A DNA stretch of 6,337 bases from Acidithiobacillus sp. (GTDB lineage: Bacteria > Pseudomonadota > Gammaproteobacteria > Acidithiobacillales > Acidithiobacillaceae), in NCBI GenBank assembly GCA_028065135.1, contig JAPTWR010000076.1:1-6337 (forward strand). Reading direction: 5' to 3'. A program made the position numbers and the translations under genes. Below are positions 1 to 4,142 of this stretch, piece by piece. The notes under the pieces are model-generated. The model did not search any database. It worked only from the letters and a program-made list of their open reading frames with translations, and was not told where the DNA came from. The first letter of the stretch is position 1; the number at the start of each line of letters is the position of its first letter.

Positions 1-560
1 TGGTGGACCGGGATGGCCGCGAAGGTCGCAAATACAACATCCGCATGGTGCTCTCCAGCCAGCGACTGGCCGACTACGACCGGAAGTTTCTGGAGGAGAA
101 CTGCTCGACGAAATTCATCATGTCGGCGCCGGACAATCCTGCCGACCTGATTGACCGCTTCCAGTTGTCTGAGGCGGAGGTGGAAATGTTGCCGCGGTTG
201 CGAGGGCCTTCGTCCAAGGGGTCCAACATCCTCTGTCTGTGGACGACCAAAGCGGGCAAGTACCGCATGATGTTGTCCGATCCGGTGCCGCTGGAGTGGT
301 TGTGGGCGTTCTCGACCACCTCCGAAGATCGCACGCTCCTGAGCGAGCTGCAGAAGTACGTGCCGCCATCCACCGCACGTAAGCTCGCAGCCTCCCGGTT
401 CGGTATCTCTGCAAAAGAAGTCATTGAGCGCAGACGTTCGGAAGGAACCGCAGAGGGGGTCATCGAGAAGACCATAGCCAAAGAGCTCATCGACGCCTGG
501 AACAGTGAGTGGGCGAAGGATACCGCCAAAAATTACTTTGCCGAGAAGGAGCCTGCGTAA
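1..560 (+). CDS. icmB: IcmB/DotO (IncI TraU)-type T4SS ATPase, C-terminal part (5' truncated)
   Basis: This is the C-terminal ~185 residues of a VirB4-class ATPase of the Dot/Icm (type IVB) and IncI TraU branch, which powers substrate transfer or apparatus assembly at the inner membrane. The reading frame is open from the window edge, and the first full codon is GTG at 3, which is probably internal. Seen directly: RDGREGRKYNIRMVLSSQ near the start, which is the stretch following Walker B and ending in the conserved SQ of motif III; a PRLRGPSSKG loop (about residues 64-73); and PLEWLWAFSTTSEDRTLL (about residues 97-114), followed by an ARKLAASRFG segment. This order is typical of IcmB/TraU C-termini. 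The Walker A and B region lies upstream of the window. The stop codon is followed after 1 nt by the next start, so the gene belongs to an operon. The family call is by recognition; the exact gene name depends on the element. Confidence 0.78.
   Translation, partial: VDRDGREGRKYNIRMVLSSQRLADYDRKFLEENCSTKFIMSAPDNPADLIDRFQLSEAEVEMLPRLRGPSSKGSNILCLWTTKAGKYRMMLSDPVPLEWLWAFSTTSEDRTLLSELQKYVPPSTARKLAASRFGISAKEVIERRRSEGTAEGVIEKTIAKELIDAWNSEWAKDTAKNYFAEKEPA
54..149 (+). repeat. Diverged direct repeat, copy 1 (within the ATPase gene)
   Basis: This 96-nt stretch encodes ATPase residues 18-49 and matches 778-873 without gaps, in the same coding frame, at an offset of 724 nt. The encoded peptides agree at 21 of 32 positions. 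The longest identical DNA word is 16 nt (68-83 versus 792-807). Confidence 0.75.
546..551 (+). promoter_or_regulatory. Ribosome binding site AAGGAG
   Basis: AAGGAG lies 10 nt before the ATG at 562, inside the end of the ATPase gene. It favours that ATG over the in-frame upstream ATG at 505, which would overlap the ATPase gene by 56 nt. Confidence 0.6.
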
Positions 561-561
561 A

Positions 562-1053
562 ATGAAAGCAATCAATCGGATAGGTTCGGCAATAGAGAGC
601 ATGGCAACATTGCGGGTAATGCTCCCGGCGTGCGTTATCGGACTCCCGGCAGGCTATCTGAGCTTTGGGTCGATGGGGATGTTTGTGGTGGCGTCGGTGC
701 TTGGCGTGCTAACGCTGGCAGGTGTGTTGTGGACAGCGTTTGCACCGAATGATCCGAGTGATCACCGACGCCTGCTGTCGTCAGCACGGCGGGCCGACTA
801 CGACCGGGAATTTCTGGATGAGTACGGTTCCACGAAACATGTCCTGTCGGTACCGGATAGCCCTGCCGATCTTCTGGTGAGCAGTGAAACCGCCCGGGCT
901 TACGAGGATCTCAAAGCGAGGTCATTGGGTATCGCTGTGGTTATTGGAAGCTGCGATTCGAGCGGCTTCCAGGTGTCCCAGGAACGGGCGGAAAAACTCG
1001 AAATCACCGGCAATACGGCGATCAGGGTGTGGACAGAGGATCGTGAGTCATGA
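562..1053 (+). CDS. Two-helix inner-membrane protein carrying a copied ATPase fragment
   Basis: The protein is 163 aa from the ATG at 562, chosen for its good AAGGAG and 1-nt spacing after the ATPase stop. I do not recognise the family as a whole. Residues ~17-60 are hydrophobic and fit two membrane helices (LPACVIGLPAGYLSF and MFVVASVLGVLTLAGVLW) in a short hairpin. The remainder, about 100 residues, is soluble. Residues 73-104 match residues 18-49 of the upstream ATPase fragment at 21 of 32 positions, including ADYDR and PADL; the DNA shares an uninterrupted 16-base word. The last ~55 residues (GIAVVIGSCDSSG... to IRVWTEDRES) resemble nothing I know. The position matches a small transfer gene after traU in IncI-like operons, such as traV, but no sequence signature confirms this. 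It may be a functional chimera or a gene whose 3' half was replaced by recombination. Confidence 0.68.
   Translation: MKAINRIGSAIESMATLRVMLPACVIGLPAGYLSFGSMGMFVVASVLGVLTLAGVLWTAFAPNDPSDHRRLLSSARRADYDREFLDEYGSTKHVLSVPDSPADLLVSSETARAYEDLKARSLGIAVVIGSCDSSGFQVSQERAEKLEITGNTAIRVWTEDRES
778..873 (+). repeat. Diverged direct repeat, copy 2 (within the membrane-protein gene)
   Basis: This is the second copy of the 96-nt ATPase-derived segment, placed directly after the membrane hairpin of the 163-aa protein. Several differences are synonymous or conservative (K/E, E/D, I/V, M/L). That suggests the copy has been kept as coding sequence for some time rather than being a fresh duplication. Confidence 0.75.
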
Positions 1054-1057
1054 AGCC

Positions 1058-1252
1058 ATGAGCATTGAGTTCGCGGTAAAATCATTACAGAGCTTTATAC
1101 GGGATATTCGAGCTGAGGCGCGCGCGGTGAGTAATGGTGAGAAACCGCGCGACTTGCCGCAGAAAAACACCCTGCGCGTGTATTTACGCACTCAGGATGA
1201 GGTCGATGAAGCCTATAGGACCATGGCTAAACAGGAGCATTCTCATGAGTAA
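1058..1252 (+). CDS. Small hypothetical protein, 64 aa
   Basis: I do not recognise this protein. It starts at the ATG at 1058, 4 nt after the previous stop, and ends by overlapping the next gene by 8 nt, so it is probably translated by coupling. No strong Shine-Dalgarno precedes the ATG. The product is a charged soluble protein. It has an amphipathic N-terminal helix (IEFAVKSLQSFIRDIRAEARAV), a middle segment with a possible beta strand (NTLRVYLRTQ), and an acidic helix with a His-rich end (DEVDEAYRTMAKQEHSHE). There is no signal peptide or membrane segment. Its tight packing between two membrane-protein genes of a transfer operon argues that it is a real gene. Confidence 0.6.
   Translation: MSIEFAVKSLQSFIRDIRAEARAVSNGEKPRDLPQKNTLRVYLRTQDEVDEAYRTMAKQEHSHE
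1233..1237 (+). promoter_or_regulatory. Ribosome binding site AGGAG
   Basis: AGGAG lies 7 nt before the ATG at 1245 and decides the start of the 218-aa membrane protein against the longer in-frame ATG at 1134. The upstream extension would read a Cys/Arg-rich, out-of-frame version of the 64-aa gene. Confidence 0.65.
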
Positions 1253-1901
1253 CCATACGTCCAGTTCAATCAGTGTTATCGAAAAAAAAGCCAAGCCCGC
1301 ATTTCTGATTCCGCTGCTCACGATCATTCTGGCGGCGGATATGGTCAGTGTGTGGTCCGGTCATCCATCCATCGCGCTGCAACCCTGGCATGCCGTGCAG
1401 GCAGACCTGACGCCCACCTATCTGGTGGAGGTTCTGCTGCTCATGGCGACAGGATATTTTTTGTTTGTACCTATTCTCCAGTGGTTGGCCATGTTGTTGG
1501 TATCGAAGTTGCTGTCATGGCTTGTCAGTTATCAGGAATATGGTCATGGCTGGATGTCTATTCCCAACTTGAAGAAGCTGGCCGTATCGCAGAACAATGC
1601 GGTGGCTTGGAATTATGTGCAGTCAGCCCGTCAAGCCCATCGCCGCGAACAGGAAGCGGGTGCGCATGTCACGCTGTTTCTGCTGTTTTTGTTACTGGAT
1701 TGGTGTAACCCGCATTCATTGGCCGCATTCTTTGCAAACTTCGGCTGGCACGGACTTTTTGTGTGGAATGGATATGTGCTGGTCTGCATGTTGTATCTCT
1801 GGGTAATGGGTTCGGCGTTCGGGATGAATTACGACATGATCTATGCCGGGGACGCCTTTCGGTCCCTGCAGCGGCACGGGTCAACGCCTGACCAAGCGTA
1901 G
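1245..1901 (+). CDS. Multi-spanning inner-membrane protein of the transfer operon (entry-exclusion-like candidate)
   Basis: The protein has 218 aa. Hydrophobic segments lie at about residues 19-37 (FLIPLLTIILAADMVSVW), 59-80 and 80-96 (LVEVLLLMATGYFLFVPILQ, then LAMLLVSKLLSWLV), 141-155 (HVTLFLLFLLLDWC) and 170-192 (LFVWNGYVLVCMLYLWVMG). This gives four or five membrane helices. A basic, polar loop of ~45 residues (97-140, including ARQAHRREQE) probably faces the cytoplasm. There is no cleavable signal peptide. It is the last gene of the operon and overlaps the 64-aa gene by 8 nt. I do not recognise the family. IncI plasmids such as R64 place an entry-exclusion gene (excA, product about 220 aa) at the end of the traU-traY block, so an exclusion role is one possibility based on size and position only. 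A structural T4BSS membrane subunit is the alternative. Confidence 0.72.
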   Translation: MSNHTSSSISVIEKKAKPAFLIPLLTIILAADMVSVWSGHPSIALQPWHAVQADLTPTYLVEVLLLMATGYFLFVPILQWLAMLLVSKLLSWLVSYQEYGHGWMSIPNLKKLAVSQNNAVAWNYVQSARQAHRREQEAGAHVTLFLLFLLLDWCNPHSLAAFFANFGWHGLFVWNGYVLVCMLYLWVMGSAFGMNYDMIYAGDAFRSLQRHGSTPDQA

Positions 1902-1995
1902 TAAGCCTTGGTAAGCGAGCATCAGGGACGCCGCCGTCAATTAGGATTGCAGTCCGTTCGCAGTAGCGGCACGGTTTTTGCCGGCATTAGGTAAG

Positions 1996-2025
1996 CACGA
2001 AATATACAGAAATATATATTTCGTG
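1996..2025. promoter_or_regulatory. Perfect inverted repeat, probable operator of the abiE-hipA operon
   Basis: CACGAAATATA (1996-2006) and its exact reverse complement TATATTTCGTG (2015-2025) flank an 8-nt spacer. The right arm ends 12 nt before the antitoxin start at 2038. AbiEi-type antitoxins are known to bind inverted repeats in their own promoter and repress the operon, so this is the likely binding site. The AT-rich arms also hold the best -10 candidates (TATACA at 2003 or TATATT at 2015). TTGCCG at 1978-1983 is a possible -35 with a rather long 19-bp spacing to TATACA. The promoter assignment is weak; the symmetry of the repeat is certain. Confidence 0.7.
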
Positions 2026-2037
2026 TAGAGTATCGCC

Positions 2038-2565
2038 ATGGATAGGAAAGTCTTGCAGCACTTGATGGACGACATGGACCGGCGCGGAGTCTGGGCTTTC
2101 ACGGTGCCTCGTCTGGGGATTGTCCTGGACGAGAAAGGGGATGCGCTCAGAACGACGATCTCCCGTCACGCGAAAGGGGGCCTGATTCAGCGTGTCAGTC
2201 GCAACGTGTATGTGAACCCAAGAGCGATGAGTATGCCAGCAGAGCCTCTATTGGCGTTGGCGTCCTTTCTGCGGCCATTCGATTTTTGTTACCTTTCTTT
2301 GGAATCCGTATTGTCCGATGCCGGGTGGATTTCGCAAATTCCGTTCCGTTACACGATGATGACCACCGGGCGGAGTTTTACGTTCGATACGGCCTACGGC
2401 GTCCTGGAAATGACCCATACCCAATCGAAAGCGCCGCCACAGACGGATTTCGATTCCCGCAGGAGTATCCATGTGGCGAGCCCTGAACAGGCTTACCGGG
2501 ACTTGAAGCGGGTACGTAGAAATCTGGACCTGGTGGATATCCATGAACACGCGGAGGCATCGTGA
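2038..2565 (+). CDS. abiEi: AbiEi-family antitoxin / transcriptional regulator (type IV TA)
   Basis: The product is 175 aa. The N-terminal ~60 residues form the winged helix-turn-helix typical of AbiEi antitoxins: helices at about residues 3-16 and 23-31, a recognition region LRTTISRHAKGGLIQRV, then the wing VSRNVYVNP. The C-terminal part contains the core seen in this family, FCYLSLESVLSDAGW, followed by short strands (RYTMMTTGRSFTFD, YGVLEMTHT) and a helical end (PEQAYRDLKRVRRN). Family role: it neutralises AbiEii without forming a stable complex and represses its own operon. Support from context: a perfect inverted repeat lies just upstream, and the nucleotidyltransferase toxin gene starts in a 1-nt overlap with its stop. 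The Shine-Dalgarno is weak (AGAG before 2038), so translation may be modest. The protein is somewhat shorter than the ~200-270 aa of many AbiEi proteins. Confidence 0.85.
   Translation: MDRKVLQHLMDDMDRRGVWAFTVPRLGIVLDEKGDALRTTISRHAKGGLIQRVSRNVYVNPRAMSMPAEPLLALASFLRPFDFCYLSLESVLSDAGWISQIPFRYTMMTTGRSFTFDTAYGVLEMTHTQSKAPPQTDFDSRRSIHVASPEQAYRDLKRVRRNLDLVDIHEHAEAS
2553..2557 (+). promoter_or_regulatory. Ribosome binding site GGAGG for the abiEii toxin
   Basis: GGAGG lies 7 nt before the ATG at 2565 but only 4 nt before the in-frame GTG at 2562, so the ATG is the better start. It sits inside the antitoxin gene, and stop and start overlap as TGATG, so toxin translation is coupled to the antitoxin. 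Confidence 0.65.
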
Positions 2566-3911
2566 TGGCATTTCAATATACCTCGCTCCTGGAGACTGCC
2601 GGGCGCCTTGCAAAAGCACATAACGCCAGTGTTCCGGCGGTGATCAAGGAATTGCTCCATTACGAAATCTTGCAGGCACTGGTGGAAAGCGGGGTGGCGG
2701 ATAATTTGGTATTCCAGGGGGGCACTGCCTTGCGCTTGTGCCACGGTGGCGTCCGCTATTCTGAAGATCTCGACTTTGCCGGAGGGGTGAATTTTGATCC
2801 GGCACAGATGGCCCCGTTCGTTCGTGAATTGGAGAAAACTGCAGGTCGTCACTACGGTTTGCGCATGGAAGTGGCGGCGCACCTGCCAGATCCACATGAC
2901 AAAGTGCCCGTGGCGCGCTGGAAGGCGAAGATCCGGCTGCCCGATGTATCGCGGGATGCCAAGCAAAGCTATTTTATTCATACGGAAGTGGCCAGCATTC
3001 CTGCCCACACGTCCGTGGTGGCCGTCGCCAGATCGTCCGTCATTGAGGTGATGCCGCAATCATATCGCGCTATTGCGCTAAAAACAGAAACCAAAGAAGA
3101 GATATTTGCGGACAAGCTCATCGCCCTGGGTGCGCGCACCCACGTGAAGCAGAGAGACCTTTGGGATATCCATATGCTTGTTCAGGGTGGAGTGACGCCG
3201 CGCGATGATTTGGTATGGCGCAAGATGGCTGATTATGGTCTGGATTCTACGGCCTTTTTGGAGCGACTTTCCGCGCGTGCCGACCAGTTAAATGGTGCAG
3301 AGGCCAAGCGAGCGTTTCGAGGAGAAATGCTACGGTTCCTGGACACGCCCAAACAACGGCTATTGGCGGACGATGCGGTGGTGGATGGTCTGTTATCCGT
3401 AGTAGAGCAATCGACAAGGCGTGCTATCCGGTCGCTCAGGGAGCACCCTGCGCATCTCGTCCCTGCGGTGGATGGCACGATACGCTCCAATCCACGGAGC
3501 GACGCGCGCGCGATTACCAGCATCGCGGCATACCATGTGGAGTTGGGGCACCTTTCCCGCGATATAGAGGCGTTCAACAAGTACCCGGAGGTTATGAACG
3601 CATTCCAAAATAGTGATAAGTATGGGATTTCTATAAGCATCGCCTTACAAATGATCTTCGATCAACACCCCAAACTTGGGGAGATATTCCAGAGATTGCA
3701 GGGTAGAGTTATGGCCTTACCAGACCAGATAATTCAAGCATCGAAAACGATGCAGGCGTTGTCCACCCAACAGCGGTCTGCCGCTCAGGCGGCGCTACAG
3801 AAAGATGTGGATGTCATCTATAGGCTTTGTGAACGCTGGCCGTCCGTGGGCATTGCTTCAAAACTCGGCCAGACGACATCGACACCCACGGTAACACTGG
3901 GTAACCCATGA
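2565..3911 (+). CDS. abiEii: AbiEii-type nucleotidyltransferase toxin with C-terminal extension
   Basis: The product is 448 aa. It belongs to the AbiEii / type IV TA nucleotidyltransferase family, whose members transfer nucleotides onto RNA targets such as tRNA acceptor ends or bind GTP, causing growth arrest and phage abortive infection. Visible motifs: FQGGTALRL (residues 50-58) followed by RYSEDLDF (64-71), the polymerase-beta-type GG...DxD site with D68 and D70; and DKLIALGARTHVKQRDLWDI (183-202), matching the second family motif with K184, R197, D198 and D201. The catalytic part ends near residue 265 and agrees with the usual ~280-300 aa. Residues ~270-448 are an additional, mostly helical and Gln/Ala-rich region not usual in the family, ending in TTSTPTVTLGNP. 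All key catalytic residues are present, so the toxin looks active. It overlaps the antitoxin stop by 1 nt and the next small ORF by 4 nt (ATGA). Confidence 0.87.
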   Translation: MAFQYTSLLETAGRLAKAHNASVPAVIKELLHYEILQALVESGVADNLVFQGGTALRLCHGGVRYSEDLDFAGGVNFDPAQMAPFVRELEKTAGRHYGLRMEVAAHLPDPHDKVPVARWKAKIRLPDVSRDAKQSYFIHTEVASIPAHTSVVAVARSSVIEVMPQSYRAIALKTETKEEIFADKLIALGARTHVKQRDLWDIHMLVQGGVTPRDDLVWRKMADYGLDSTAFLERLSARADQLNGAEAKRAFRGEMLRFLDTPKQRLLADDAVVDGLLSVVEQSTRRAIRSLREHPAHLVPAVDGTIRSNPRSDARAITSIAAYHVELGHLSRDIEAFNKYPEVMNAFQNSDKYGISISIALQMIFDQHPKLGEIFQRLQGRVMALPDQIIQASKTMQALSTQQRSAAQAALQKDVDVIYRLCERWPSVGIASKLGQTTSTPTVTLGNP

Positions 3912-4120
3912 AACAGGGGGGGAACCATGAGCCTGGACCTGCGGGTACAAATCCCGATTATCAGCCGCCCTTGCTCGTTGTCGTGGAGAATGGCGTTGTT
4001 TTGCAACAAAATGTGGAAGAGTGTATGCCGTGGCGTCACTGGCTACCCCACTTGCCGAAAGCATCTGCGCCCACGGTGACAGCCTCAGCGGTAACACGGC
4101 TGAATCATCAACAATTTTAA
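3908..4120 (+). CDS. Small ORF between the two toxins, 70 aa
   Basis: I do not recognise this ORF. It starts in an ATGA overlap with the abiEii stop, so translational coupling is possible, although the Shine-Dalgarno is poor. The N-terminal third is Gly/Pro/Asn-rich (QGGNHEPGPAGTNPDYQPP). A short hydrophobic strand follows (LLVVVENGVVLQQNV), then a Trp-containing segment (CMPWRHWLPHLP), and a tail (KASAPTVTASAVTRLNHQQF). There is no helix-turn-helix, so it is not an obvious HipB. The tail LPKASAP recurs in the same frame near the end of the HipA-like protein, with 22 of 23 identical bases. A competing start is the ATG at 3927 in another frame, behind a run of seven G, giving a 49-codon, Cys/Arg-rich and less plausible product. 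It could be a small antitoxin or partner subunit, or a remnant of a gene whose end resembled the hipA end. Confidence 0.45.
   Translation: MKQGGNHEPGPAGTNPDYQPPLLVVVENGVVLQQNVEECMPWRHWLPHLPKASAPTVTASAVTRLNHQQF
4051..4073 (+). repeat. Short direct repeat, copy 1 (tail of the 70-aa ORF)
   Basis: These 23 nt encode LPKASAP and match 5843-5865 at 22 positions, including a 16-base identical run, in the same frame. Weaker similarity continues downstream. The related words CCCACGGT and CGGTAACAC also occur at the 3' end of abiEii (about 3885-3897). Confidence 0.7.
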
Positions 4121-4142
4121 CCTTACCAAGAGGTTCCTGCGG

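Noticed and set aside
1891..1912. ACCAAG / CTTGGT hairpin at the end of the membrane-protein gene as a terminator
   Set aside because: The stem is only 6 bp with a 10-nt loop and no T-run follows, so it does not support termination.
2493..3059. 188-codon open frame on the minus strand opposite abiEi/abiEii
   Set aside because: It lies opposite the AbiEii catalytic motifs, is His/Arg-rich, and is explained as the antisense shadow of a GC-rich gene.
3927..4076. Alternative 49-codon ORF starting at the ATG after the G run
   Set aside because: The product is Cys/Arg/Trp-rich with no recognisable features. The overlapping 70-aa frame has a tail that matches the hipA-like protein in frame, so that frame is preferred.
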